A DNA stretch of 64,000 nucleotides from Paenibacillus sp. JNUCC-31 (GCF_014844075.1 NZ_CP062165.1:4836001-4900000); one strand, 5' to 3'; positions 8,581 to 16,868 are shown, counted from the first letter of the stretch. The notes: generated by a model from the letters alone, not told the origin. Made by a program: numbers and translations.

Positions 8581-9317
8581 TGACATTGCTGAAGTATGAC
8601 TTTAGAAGGAATTGGAATACGCTGTTGGCTGGGCTCGCTGTATTGATAATTGTTCAAATTGGGCTGGCATTGTTTTTTTCTGAAGTATCAGGGAGTATTA
8701 TAGGCATTATTGCATATGTCGGAGCAGGTGTGGCCATTTATGTGAAAATGATCAAGACCTACAGGTCCAATATCCGTTCGTATAATCGCCGTCTTGTACC
8801 TGTAAAAGGACTGTCTCACATCTTGTCTCCGATCATATTCGGAACACTCTGCTGGCTGGGTCTAATAGTTGTTGCCGCCATTCACTACTTTATTTATAGT
8901 GCAACGCACACAGGCATAAACTTTGCCAGCTACATGAACGTTTCGGGCATTCATCTTTCGGAGATTCTTAATTTGCTGCTGTTTCTCTGGTGGGTAGCTT
9001 TGTTCAGTATCATAATCATCTTTCTCTCTATCTCCATTGGAGGCAGCTTCCGCTTTAAAACAGGACCTTGGATTAGTATTGTCGCATTTTTCCTACTCAT
9101 CAATCTTATTAGCTGGCTGGAGAATCTCATCTTCTCGGGTCGCTTTAACCCAAACGAATTGTTTCAGTTCACGGAAGAAAGTACAGGGCTCTCCATTACG
9201 TCCAATCGAATCATATGGTCAGATGGAACATGGGCGAATATCATCTTTGAAATCATTGTGGCTGTGATTTTGGTTGGCGTTGCTGTATACCTGAATAATA
9301 AAAAAGTTGAAGTCTAA
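8577..9317 (+). CDS. ABC-2 type permease, six TM helices
   Basis: 246 residues, mostly hydrophobic, with about six helices (near 15-35, 38-58, 82-106, 124-155, 162-184, 218-240). No conserved family motif beyond topology. Starts in the ATGA overlap with the ATPase, which identifies it as the membrane partner. Substrate unknown; cell-envelope stress or antimicrobial peptide export are usual for GntR-ABC operons of this kind. Confidence 0.85.
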   Translation: MMTLLKYDFRRNWNTLLAGLAVLIIVQIGLALFFSEVSGSIIGIIAYVGAGVAIYVKMIKTYRSNIRSYNRRLVPVKGLSHILSPIIFGTLCWLGLIVVAAIHYFIYSATHTGINFASYMNVSGIHLSEILNLLLFLWWVALFSIIIIFLSISIGGSFRFKTGPWISIVAFFLLINLISWLENLIFSGRFNPNELFQFTEESTGLSITSNRIIWSDGTWANIIFEIIVAVILVGVAVYLNNKKVEV

Positions 9318-9320
9318 TTT

Positions 9321-9338
9321 TAAGGTTAAGGTTAAGGT
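9321..9338. repeat. hexanucleotide tandem repeat TAAGGT x3
   Basis: Three head-to-tail TAAGGT units between the permease stop and its terminator. Simple repeat, no function visible. Confidence 0.7.
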
Positions 9339-9373
9339 TCTGTCAGTTGAAGTTGAACTGGCAGATCTTTTTT
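9339..9373 (+). terminator. intrinsic terminator
   Basis: TCTGTCAGTT / AACTGGCAGA stem (one G-T pair), 7-base loop, T-run; ends the GntR-ABC operon. Confidence 0.8.
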
Positions 9374-9464
9374 ATTTGAAGCAATTCCCAGTTCTTATAC
9401 GTAAATAGGGATATATGTCTTTTACAATAAGGGAGAAGGTTTATTTCCTGTAAGGAGGGATTCC

Positions 9465-9962
9465 ATGGAACTCTATTTTAGAGATAATTTCTTTAATGCG
9501 GGGTACACGGAGATTATGAACCATGAACAGGAACAGGCAGGTCATCTCGATTTGAAAAGTGCCTTTGGCTCATCGCTGGATGTATTTGATAACTCGGGGC
9601 TGATCTGCAGCGGTAAATTTTGCATGTTAAGTAACCGTTGGGATGTGACTTCAGCCGATGGAAGGGAATGGGGCGTTTTACGGGCGAGGATGAGCTTTTT
9701 CAGTAAAAAGTATGAGTACGATGCTGGAACGCGTGGGGTATATGAGGTTTCCGCTCCGGCGTTTTCACAGGAATATGATATTACCGGGATGGGCGGCAAA
9801 ATCGTGGCAAGTTTCAGGCGTACAAGTGGTTGGTTCGGTTCAGGGGCTTTTGTGTTAGACAACCAATCAGAACATCTGGATACGTATGAATTGATTGCAG
9901 TTGTGATGGGCGTGCATGCAATTAACAAAAGAAGAAATTCCGCTGCCGGCAGCGGCGCGTAA
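9465..9962 (+). CDS. LURP-one/tubby-like domain protein
   Basis: 165 residues with no signal peptide or TM helix. Starts MELYFRDNFFNAGYTEI; consists of short amphipathic beta segments around FGSSLDVFDN, CSGKFCMLSNRWDVT and ARMSFFSKKYEYD, consistent with the LURP-one/tubby C-terminal beta-barrel fold. Function unknown in bacteria. GTAAGGAGGGA precedes the ATG. Monocistronic, ending in a GGGG-type hairpin. Confidence 0.6.
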   Translation: MELYFRDNFFNAGYTEIMNHEQEQAGHLDLKSAFGSSLDVFDNSGLICSGKFCMLSNRWDVTSADGREWGVLRARMSFFSKKYEYDAGTRGVYEVSAPAFSQEYDITGMGGKIVASFRRTSGWFGSGAFVLDNQSEHLDTYELIAVVMGVHAINKRRNSAAGSGA

Positions 9963-9972
9963 GCTAATCATC

Positions 9973-10017
9973 AAAAGGGGTGTCCCGTCATCTTCATGAC
10001 TATGGGGTAGCCCCCTT
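9973..10017 (+). terminator. intrinsic terminator
   Basis: AAAAGGGG-TGTCCC / GGGGTAGCCCCCTTT outer stem with inner GTCAT/ATGAC, directly after the LURP-like gene. Same sequence style as the hairpin at 1477-1542. Confidence 0.7.
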
Positions 10018-10082
10018 TGTGTATTATGGAAAATTAAATTATTGGAAAATCATCAGCAAATGGTTGGCAGAAAAAGATGACT

Positions 10083-10976
10083 TTATGCAGAGTCACTACC
10101 ATCTACCTTAATGAAAGGCTCCTCCCCTTGCTGGCTCCGCACTCCTCCATAAGTCCGTTCAGACTGTACTTCAGGCTCGGATTCAGCATAACGTGCCAAT
10201 ACCTTGGCGGCAGTCTCCGACATTCGCTCTCGCAGCAAAGCATGGTCTGCAATCCGTACCCGTTTGCCCAGAAAACGCATTTTGGACAGCACATAATCCA
10301 TCTCATTCCGCGGAATGGTCAAATCAATGCGGTACGTCTGCTGTGCTTCCACATATTCCACCTGCTTCTCGAAGCAGGAGAAGGCATACAGAATACGCGA
10401 CAACTCCTGATTAAATTCCGGCAGGACTTCGATCGTCACGGTCGTCTTCCGATTTTCCGTTAATATAGCGATTTGAGCAGTGTATTGAGAAGCGATTTCG
10501 GGTTGAATGGGCTGGGCTTCCGCAGCAATAATACTGTGCAGCTTGGTCGACATCAGCTTGTTGTAGAGTGGAGCATACCAGAGCACGTACCATTCCTTTT
10601 TAACCATGGAATATTCGAGCTTGTAGGGGAATCCAAACTGATCCTGGCTGATTCGCCCATTGCGGCCACGTCCTGTCAAACGAAACCCCTGCTGATGCAG
10701 AATGATCTGCCGTAACGGTTTGAGCAGCGGGTGAAAGACGCTATTTTCTTCACTTTTGGCTTTTTCGGTGAGGTAATCCTGAAGATCCAAATTTTGCTCT
10801 GCCTCCAGCATGGCATGCATTTTGTGCAACGTATCAGGATTCAGCGCTTCTAGTGCGGCAGGGTGATTCAGCATCATGCGCAGCCAGGCCCGTTCTTGTG
10901 AAGTCCAGGTGAACAGTCCGGTTTCATTCAATCTGGTCATCATCTGGTAGTTGAACATCTTCTCGAACAGATTCAT
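10083..10976 (-). CDS. WYL-domain protein (second of an overlapping pair)
   Basis: 297 residues. The middle part (about 100-165) contains the WYL-type beta core (FGFPYKLEYSMVKKEWYVLWY) and the C-terminal part a WCX-like extension; no N-terminal HTH is recognisable. WYL domains are ligand-sensing modules, proposed to bind nucleotides or nucleic acid. ATG at 10976 has GGAGATAGC upstream, and the reading frame overlaps the end of the preceding WYL gene by 53 bases. The pair lies divergent to the Y RNA-Ro-RlaP genes, so a regulatory role there is inferred. Confidence 0.75.
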   Translation of the reverse strand: MNLFEKMFNYQMMTRLNETGLFTWTSQERAWLRMMLNHPAALEALNPDTLHKMHAMLEAEQNLDLQDYLTEKAKSEENSVFHPLLKPLRQIILHQQGFRLTGRGRNGRISQDQFGFPYKLEYSMVKKEWYVLWYAPLYNKLMSTKLHSIIAAEAQPIQPEIASQYTAQIAILTENRKTTVTIEVLPEFNQELSRILYAFSCFEKQVEYVEAQQTYRIDLTIPRNEMDYVLSKMRFLGKRVRIADHALLRERMSETAAKVLARYAESEPEVQSERTYGGVRSQQGEEPFIKVDGSDSA

Positions 10977-12279
10977 AATATTGCGCTATCTCCTTCCATT
11001 CCTTAATCATCTCCTGACGCAGCCTATGGGGTGCAATCACCTCGCAGCTTGAACCAAAGCTCCGAAGCCACGGCTTAATCTCGGTGGTACCGTTGACTTG
11101 AATTTCATACAGAAAGGTTTGTTCCGTTTCGGGTGTAATCGTTCCCCATTGACCTTGCAAACGTACCCGATCCAGAATGAAGTTACGCTGACCATCCCGT
11201 GGATGGAAGAATCGGGCTTGAACCGTTACCGTGTTCCCCGTATCCACCAGCCAGCTGTAGCGGCTGATCTCGGCCCACTGCTGCTTCAGTTCGTGCATAT
11301 ATTCGTCTTCGACCGAATCCTGTTCCTCCAGCTGTGTAATGCCTTCCATCCGGAATTTTACAAAGCCACGGCGTCCCTGATATCCAATCACATACCAGCG
11401 GCCATACTGATGGTCATAGACGACTTCCAGCGGTACGATCCGATTGGATCGTCCTCCTGCTTCCCGTTCAAAGCGTGGATTCGTATTCTGCGAGCTGTAA
11501 CTGGATGGTCTTTTGGGTGAATAATAGAGAAACTGGACATGTTTTCGCTGGCGAATCGCACTAAGCAGGGTGTACAGATGTGCCTCGTCCAGAATGCGTG
11601 AATAATAGTGGTATTTGTATATAAATGGTTCGGTGGCTTCTTCCTGCGGATAGTTTGCGGTTATGGCTTTTTTGAGACTGTCCCGCAATAAATATCCCTG
11701 GACGGACGGAACCTGGGTGTTCGCCATGATATCCACAAAATCATACAGCTCCAGCTGTTCTTCCACGGTTAGCCCCGTGAGTACGTCCTGCTGCAAGAGA
11801 TAACGATAAGGCCTGCCTCCGGGTTCCTTGCGGATCACCCCGACCTCTTCCAGATACTTCAGATCAGAGCGAATCGTCTTTTCGTCAGGCAGCGCCAGAT
11901 CGTCTAGCAGGTCAGCGCAGCAGGCGTCCAGCAGTTCCATCGCGGTCAGGGCTTTATCCTGTAAGGTATGCAAAAGGACGGAAAGACGCTGAACCTCAGT
12001 CTCTTTCATCGACTTGGCACGAAAAAGGAAGAGCAGCAGGGGTTCTGCGGATTCCCCGTATTGGAAGCGCACGAGATCTGCCATCTCTTTGCTGTGTTCC
12101 GAACCGGTGCGTTGGTCCACAACAGTCTGCATGATTTCTTTTAATCGGCGTTGGGTTTTATCAAAGGTATGTACGGATATGCCGAGTCGTTCGGCATACT
12201 GTTTGCGGTTATATGCACCGCTCGTCAGGGACAACATGCGCAGAAACTGAATTTCTTTGTCAAAGCTCTCTTTAGCCAT
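10924..12279 (-). CDS. HTH-WYL transcriptional regulator
   Basis: About 451 residues. N-terminal HTH region (MLSLTSGAYNRKQYAERLGISVHTFDK), a long helical middle, then a WYL domain (KHVQFLYYSPK ... NRIVPLEVVYDHQYGRWYVIGYQGRRGFVKFRMEGI) and C-terminal WCX-like extension. The open frame starts at 12285, but ATG 12279 is better spaced (9 bases) from AAGGAG. Transcribed away from the Y RNA/Ro gene. WYL regulators are repeatedly found beside RNA-repair and defence genes; here it is the best candidate to control the divergent unit. Confidence 0.85.
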   Translation of the reverse strand: MAKESFDKEIQFLRMLSLTSGAYNRKQYAERLGISVHTFDKTQRRLKEIMQTVVDQRTGSEHSKEMADLVRFQYGESAEPLLLFLFRAKSMKETEVQRLSVLLHTLQDKALTAMELLDACCADLLDDLALPDEKTIRSDLKYLEEVGVIRKEPGGRPYRYLLQQDVLTGLTVEEQLELYDFVDIMANTQVPSVQGYLLRDSLKKAITANYPQEEATEPFIYKYHYYSRILDEAHLYTLLSAIRQRKHVQFLYYSPKRPSSYSSQNTNPRFEREAGGRSNRIVPLEVVYDHQYGRWYVIGYQGRRGFVKFRMEGITQLEEQDSVEDEYMHELKQQWAEISRYSWLVDTGNTVTVQARFFHPRDGQRNFILDRVRLQGQWGTITPETEQTFLYEIQVNGTTEIKPWLRSFGSSCEVIAPHRLRQEMIKEWKEIAQYYESVREDVQLPDDDQIE

Positions 12280-12515
12280 GAGCATTCACTCCTTGTTATC
12301 CCTTCATTGTAGCAGGATGAGTGACGCGTTTCATTTTAAACTTATGAAGTTTGGATCCATTTCATAATACCTTTGGGCTGCTTCAATCGTTACAAAACGA
12401 TAATTTAATGAGGTATGAATTTGATTCGTCGCCATACTTTCGCCATGTTCGCTTGCAAATGTGTGAGGCATAATAAGATTGTGAAGCGGGGCAGCAACAA
12501 GCTCTGCGGATCAAG
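12280..12515. other. divergent promoter region of the WYL and Y RNA/Ro units
   Basis: 236 bases without a gene. Contains the imperfect palindrome AAACTTATGAAGTTT at 12338-12352 (a 14-base match to 26784-26797) as a possible operator, and CATAAT at 12469-12474 as a possible -10 for the RNA. I do not see a strong -35 at correct spacing, which would fit activator-dependent expression. Confidence 0.4.
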
Positions 12516-12651
12516 GTTCCGAGGCGCCAGGGAGGGTTACTTCGACTGTTAATCGACCAGGTCGTTGGTTCGAATCCAATCGCCGCCGTTCATGGCGGTG
12601 TAGCTCAGCGGTAGAGCGGGTATTATACCTTCCCACCTTTTTCCTCGGAAC
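12516..12651 (+). ncRNA. Y RNA (YrlA-like) with circularly permuted tRNA module
   Basis: A non-coding RNA immediately upstream of the Ro60-like gene. Closing helix GTTCCGAGG (12516-12524) pairs perfectly with CCTCGGAAC (12643-12651); a second helix GGGAGGGT (12530-12537) pairs with ACCTTCCC (12627-12634). Inside, in this order: anticodon-like arm with stem TCGA/TCGA and 7-base loop CTGTTAA (12542-12556); T arm GTTGG-TTCGAAT-CCAAT (12564-12580); acceptor strands CGCCGCC (12581-12587) and GGCGGTG (12594-12600) joined by the loop GTTCAT; bases TA; D arm GCTC-AGCGGTA-GAGC (12603-12617). Known YrlA RNAs bind Rsr/Ro60 through the outer helix and carry a tRNA-like module. Exact ends are not defined; 12495-12665 is the outer limit. 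Confidence 0.85.
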
Positions 12652-12702
12652 ATTTTATGTTGGAACATGAATGAATTAGACTCACACCGGGAGGTCATGA
12701 GT

Positions 12703-14196
12703 ATGAGTAGAGCGAAACAATTATTCAATCAACCTCAGCCAACCATGCGCAATCATGAGGGCTACGGAGCCTATGAGCGATTGGTGGAGGAACAATATAT
12801 ACAGCTGTTGATGACCAATACATTGAACAATACGTTTTATGCAGATGCACAGCAACTGATGGACGATGCGATGGTCAGTCATCAGGAGATGGCTGAGGTC
12901 GATGCGGGGTTTATGGCGCGGGCGCTGGTCTATGCTCGTAATGAAGGCATGATGCGGTTACAGCCCCTGTTTGGGCTGGCACTTTTATCCAAGGTGGACC
13001 CGGATCGGTTTGCGAAGGTGTTTGCCAAGGTGGTACAGACACCGGCAGACCTCGCCGATTTCCTGACCATTCTAAGAGGAACAGGTCGAGGACAGGGCGG
13101 TCGAGCGGTGAAACGTCAGGTGAATCTCTTTTTGAACGGGATCAGCGAATACTGGGCGATTAAATACAACGGACGCGGGCGTGGATACAATTTGGGCGAT
13201 ATGATCGCTACAGCACATCCCAAGCCGACAGACATGAAACAACAGGCATTGTTCCGTTATTTGCGCGGACATGAGGTAGATCTTGCGGATCTGCCGCAGT
13301 TACAGGCGCTGGAGAAGCTGAAGTCCATCCCAAACCCGGCAAGTCAGATGCATCTGATCGAAAAAGGTAAACTGCCGTATTCGGTGGTCACCTCGATCAT
13401 GCAGCCGACACGTACGGTATGGGAGGCGTTGATGTCCCAGATGCCGACCTTTGCATTGTTGCGTCATCTGAATGCAATGGATCGGGCGGGAGTTTTTGAA
13501 AAAACCAAAAATATCGAATACGTAACGGGCCGTCTAACGGATGCGGAAGCCCTGCGCAAGTCGCGCATCCTGCCTTTCCGATTCGCCAGTGCGTATGAAA
13601 TGATTGCGAGAGAAGAGCTTCGATATGCTTTGCGGGAGGCGGTGGAGCTTTCGATTGGCAACCTGCCAGCGCTGCCGGGAAGAACCGCGATTTTCCTGGA
13701 TCGCTCCGGTTCCATGCAAGGGGATTATCTGCGGATTGGCTCGGTGCTGGCACTGGCACTTTATAAACAAACAAGAGGTAATTCGCTGTTCTGGCTATTC
13801 GACCATATGGTTGAAGATGCTCGTCCGAAGATGAATGAGAGCATTCTTTCCCAGGCTCACCGGATTCGCGCACAAGGTGGAACAGACACGGGGCGTCCTG
13901 TACGAGAGCTTCGGGATATTGGAGAGAAAGTGGATCAGATCATTATGATCACTGATGAACAGCAGAATGAAGGCAGTCCGTTATATGCCGAGCTTGAGCG
14001 TTATCGCCGGATGATGAATCCGGAGCTGAAGGCGTTTATCGTGGATATTGCACCATACCAGCAGGCGATGGTACCGCCACGGGATGGTAAAACCTTTTAT
14101 ATCTATGGATGGAGTGAAACGGTATTGACGTATATTGCAGAGACTGTGGCGGGATATGATACACTCGCAAACCGGGTGCGGGCGATGGAAATTTAA
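12703..14196 (+). CDS. rsr: Ro60 orthologue Rsr (TROVE + vWA domains)
   Basis: Ring-shaped RNA-binding protein that binds Y RNA and misfolded or decaying RNA; bacterial forms tether to exonucleases or act in RNA quality control. About 497 residues. The TROVE/HEAT-repeat region fills residues 10-320 (FGLALLSKVDPDRFAKVFAKV, LRGTGRGQGGRAVKRQV, YNLGDMIATAHPKP), followed by a vWA-like domain with the MIDAS motif DRSGSM (about 333-338), GGTDTG and ITDEQQN. The frame is open from 12667, but ATG 12703 lies 8 bases after GGGAGG and gives MSRAKQLFNQ. Directly preceded by a Y RNA and followed by rlaP. Confidence 0.93.
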   Translation: MSRAKQLFNQPQPTMRNHEGYGAYERLVEEQYIQLLMTNTLNNTFYADAQQLMDDAMVSHQEMAEVDAGFMARALVYARNEGMMRLQPLFGLALLSKVDPDRFAKVFAKVVQTPADLADFLTILRGTGRGQGGRAVKRQVNLFLNGISEYWAIKYNGRGRGYNLGDMIATAHPKPTDMKQQALFRYLRGHEVDLADLPQLQALEKLKSIPNPASQMHLIEKGKLPYSVVTSIMQPTRTVWEALMSQMPTFALLRHLNAMDRAGVFEKTKNIEYVTGRLTDAEALRKSRILPFRFASAYEMIAREELRYALREAVELSIGNLPALPGRTAIFLDRSGSMQGDYLRIGSVLALALYKQTRGNSLFWLFDHMVEDARPKMNESILSQAHRIRAQGGTDTGRPVRELRDIGEKVDQIIMITDEQQNEGSPLYAELERYRRMMNPELKAFIVDIAPYQQAMVPPRDGKTFYIYGWSETVLTYIAETVAGYDTLANRVRAMEI

Positions 14197-14275
14197 TTCA
14201 TTTGCAAGAATGACCCGTAACGGGGAGGTCACCCGTGAAATGATAACGTGATTGTGCTTAAAGGAGGCAATGGAC

Positions 14276-15082
14276 ATGACCCATGTTCATGAAGAAATGA
14301 GAGAAACGATTAGACAGCAGCTGAGGCAGATTGAACAGGAGGAGCAGGTGCGAATTATCTATGCCTGTGAATCTGGCAGCCGGGCGTGGGGATTCCCTTC
14401 ACAGGATAGCGATTATGATGTGCGTTTTCTATATGTGAGGCCGCTGGAATGGTACTTGTCCATTGAGGAACAAAGAGATGTGATCGAACGTCCGATCAGC
14501 GATCAGCTAGATATCAATGGTTGGGATATACGCAAAGCTTTGAAGCTGTTTCGCAAGTCAAATCCACCGCTGCTGGAGTGGCTGCAATCCCCCATTCAGT
14601 ATGATGAACAGTACAGCGTGGCAGAGCATATTCGTGCCCTATCGCCTTTGACCTTTTCACCGAAGTCCTGCATGTATCATTATTTGAATATGGCAAAGGG
14701 GAATTTCCGGGATTATTTGCAGGGTGAGCAGGTGAAGATCAAAAAGTATTTCTATGTGCTGCGCCCATTGCTCGCCTGCGGCTGGATCGAACGTTATGAT
14801 GCGATGCCGCCGATGGGATTCGAAGAGCTGGTGCAAGAGCTTGTGCCTCAGAGCGCACCGCTCTATACGGAAATCCATGAATTGCTGCGGCGGAAAAAGG
14901 CAGGCGAGGAACTGGATCTGGAACCGCAGCTACCAGCCATACAGGCGTATTTGGCAGAGAAGATCGAACATTTTGAACGACTAGCCTCCCGGATGGAGAA
15001 TGAGCAGATTATTCCATATGGAGAATTGGACCGGATCTTCCGTTTTGCGTTGCAAGAGGTGTGGGCTCCATCCTGCGATTAA
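14276..15082 (+). CDS. rlaP: RlaP-family nucleotidyltransferase (PF10127, YcgL-like)
   Basis: Pol-beta superfamily nucleotidyltransferase, 268 residues. Catalytic core ESGSRAWGFPSQDSDYDVR (GS at about 34-35, DxD at about 46-48), a further Asp in DINGWDI, and the family motif KKYFYVLRPLLA (about 156-167). The family name reflects comparative-genomic association with RNA-repair ligases and Ro proteins; its substrate is unproven. The open frame begins with TTG at 14252, but ATG 14276 sits 8 bases after AAAGGAGG. 79 bases downstream of rsr, same strand, so probably co-transcribed; terminator at 15195-15224. Confidence 0.88.
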   Translation: MTHVHEEMRETIRQQLRQIEQEEQVRIIYACESGSRAWGFPSQDSDYDVRFLYVRPLEWYLSIEEQRDVIERPISDQLDINGWDIRKALKLFRKSNPPLLEWLQSPIQYDEQYSVAEHIRALSPLTFSPKSCMYHYLNMAKGNFRDYLQGEQVKIKKYFYVLRPLLACGWIERYDAMPPMGFEELVQELVPQSAPLYTEIHELLRRKKAGEELDLEPQLPAIQAYLAEKIEHFERLASRMENEQIIPYGELDRIFRFALQEVWAPSCD

Positions 15083-15390
15083 CGTACGAGGTCGTGCGTA
15101 TTTGCACATCATGAGTCTGAACCGGTGGACCCACGTTTTATTACAGGATTGGTGGAGCATGAGACTTCTGATTCCTTTGGATGCAGGTTATAGGGCAGGT
15201 TTGGTATATCCAAGCCTGCTTTTTGTCTATTTTTTGTCAAAATACTATAATCGAGATAATTAAAATTAGGAGTTTTAACATTAATATAAATAACTTAAGC
15301 CCTATATGTTTCCAATCTGTTCTGGGTAATAATGAATAGTAAGTAAGTAATCATTGGAATCTCACCACGTAACGATAGGGGGTAACCTGT
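15083..15390. other. intergenic region after rlaP
   Basis: 308 bases. Contains a terminator at 15195-15224 and then an AT-rich stretch that serves as the upstream region of the 15391 gene. No further gene is supported. Confidence 0.5.
15195..15224 (+). terminator. intrinsic terminator of the rsr-rlaP unit
   Basis: GCAGGTTTGG / CCAAGCCTGC stem (one G-T pair), TATAT loop, then TTTTT. About 110 bases after the rlaP stop. Confidence 0.8.
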
Positions 15391-15642
15391 ATGGCGTCAA
15401 TTATTCTGCTGGTGAAACAGGCGGAGGACGATGAAAAGGTTATTTATCGATTCGGACCGAATGAGCGGAAAATGGGACTCATTGAGATGAATAAGGTCAA
15501 GGAAAGTGTGAAAGAACTGGAGCCTGTTCAGGTTGAGGGAGTGAGCTCAAGTTTTTATTTCAATCGGGCTGCTCAGCGACTGGTTCGATGTTTGTTCAGA
15601 GAAGGCGGCAAGTTTCCGGAACGGACGACATGTGAATCTTAG
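15391..15642 (+). CDS. small conserved hypothetical protein
   Basis: 83 residues, charged and soluble, starting MASIILLVKQAEDDEKVIYRF, with ATAGGGGGTAA before the ATG. It reads like a small beta-rich protein (VIYRFGPNERKMG, EPVQVEGVSSSFYF) ending in Arg/Cys-rich residues. I do not recognise a family. Two hairpins follow it. Confidence 0.6.
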   Translation: MASIILLVKQAEDDEKVIYRFGPNERKMGLIEMNKVKESVKELEPVQVEGVSSSFYFNRAAQRLVRCLFREGGKFPERTTCES

Positions 15643-15714
15643 TTCTTTTAGGCTGGCAAGTCGTACAACGGGATTTGATCCGATGGAATATGCAGGTAAC
15701 AAAAGAGGTTCAAG

Positions 15715-15748
15715 CGCATTCCCAGAATGGGTGCGTTTGGACTTTTTT
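15715..15748 (+). terminator. hairpin with T-run after the 83-residue gene
   Basis: CGCA-tt-CCCA / TGGG-TGCG, then TTTGGACTTTTTT. About 75 bases after the stop. Confidence 0.5.
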
Positions 15749-15773
15749 GGTTGTACTGGCTTTTTCACAGACA

Positions 15774-15814
15774 AACTGGTCCACAACCCCATGGGGTTGT
15801 GGACTAGTTATTTT
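15774..15814. terminator. bidirectional intrinsic terminator
   Basis: 17-bp inverted repeat AACTGGTCCACAACCCC (15774-15790) against 15793-15809 with one mismatch and a 2-base centre, T-run on the plus side. Lies between the 83-residue gene (+) and the AEC transporter (-). Confidence 0.8.
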
Positions 15815-15826
15815 TAAAGTATGAGG

Positions 15827-16747
15827 TCAGAACGTCTTCGCAAAAGAAATCAGTGCGGTAATCGTAATAATATTAAGCAACGTCGAGATTAGAACCGTCT
15901 GGGCGGCAAAGTCGGGCTCGTTATCATATTCCTCCGCCAGAATGGACGCATTGACTCCGGTAGGCATGCCGGATGCGATAATAAGGGCCTGAGCAGCGAT
16001 ACCTTGCAAACCGAGCAGCAGCACAATGGAAATCCCGATGGCCGGGCCAATCAGCAAACGCAGAAATGTGCTAATATACACATCAAGACGATACAATCGA
16101 ATCGGATATTTAACAATCTGTGCCCCGAGTGTCAAAAGTGCTACTGCGACCATACTTTGCTGCGCGTAAGTCAGCGGCATGGACAGGAAAGTGGGCAGTG
16201 GAATATTCCCCATATGAAACAAAATGCCAAGCAACAGCGCATAAGGAACAGGCATTTTGAGAAATCCGATGATTACCGCACGGTAGTTGCCTTTGAGCTT
16301 CGCACCTTGAATGGACAATACGCCGTAGGTGAAAGTCAGTAATGCCTGTAAAGACATGACCAATGCCTGGATGGAAGAGGCCAGCGGATCACCACGGAAT
16401 ACCAGGGAATTGATGGGCAACCCATAATTACCTGCATTGTCCAGCATGATACTGTTGTTGAAGGCGGCCTTCATGCCTTTATTCATCCGAAGTGTGCGCG
16501 CAAATACAGAACCTACAATATAGAGGATCAATACATATATCGCGTAAAAGAGTGTGACGGTTCCGAGCAACTCACCCGACATATCGGAGTGGTACATGCT
16601 CATAAATACGGCTGCGGGGGTAATACAATAGAAATTGATTTTGGCGAGGGTGTACAAGTCCAGCTTGAACACCTTTTGCATCCAGGACCCGACGGCGATC
16701 AAGAGAAAGACGGGCAGGACCACTTCAAGCATGATGTCTGCAATCAT
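15827..16747 (-). CDS. AEC-family transporter (auxin-efflux-carrier-like permease)
   Basis: About 306 residues and ten hydrophobic helices. Conserved AEC features: N-terminal LEVVLPVFLLIAVG, the NAGNYGLP motif after helix 4, and C-terminal ASGMPTGVNASILAEEYD. Bacterial AEC proteins export or import small carboxylates; the substrate here is unknown. The open frame starts at 16801; ATG 16747 is preferred since AAGGAAG lies 8 bases before it and the protein then begins at the first helix. Confidence 0.85.
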   Translation of the reverse strand: MIADIMLEVVLPVFLLIAVGSWMQKVFKLDLYTLAKINFYCITPAAVFMSMYHSDMSGELLGTVTLFYAIYVLILYIVGSVFARTLRMNKGMKAAFNNSIMLDNAGNYGLPINSLVFRGDPLASSIQALVMSLQALLTFTYGVLSIQGAKLKGNYRAVIIGFLKMPVPYALLLGILFHMGNIPLPTFLSMPLTYAQQSMVAVALLTLGAQIVKYPIRLYRLDVYISTFLRLLIGPAIGISIVLLLGLQGIAAQALIIASGMPTGVNASILAEEYDNEPDFAAQTVLISTLLNIITITALISFAKTF

Positions 16748-16868
16748 CAGTTCAGCTTCCTTTTTCATGAAAATTTCAGTCCGATTTCGAAAATACCTCA
16801 ACCATTATATCATTTTATACACAGATGGAAGATGTAAATGACTAAAAAAGAGAAGGGGGCCTTTCATT

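Noticed and set aside
7729..8586. 285-residue minus-strand frame opposite the GntR-ABC operon
   Set aside because: Fully antisense to three overlapping genes with strong motifs; no ribosome site.
12542..12617. A canonical tRNA gene (tRNA-Asn-like arms)
   Set aside because: T arm precedes the acceptor 5' strand and D arm, and the acceptor ends are joined by a hexaloop. No linear cloverleaf can form, and the context is a Y RNA beside rsr.
15083..15190. Open reading frame continuing for about 38 codons past the rlaP stop
   Set aside because: Short, no start or ribosome site, and nothing suggests stop-codon readthrough.
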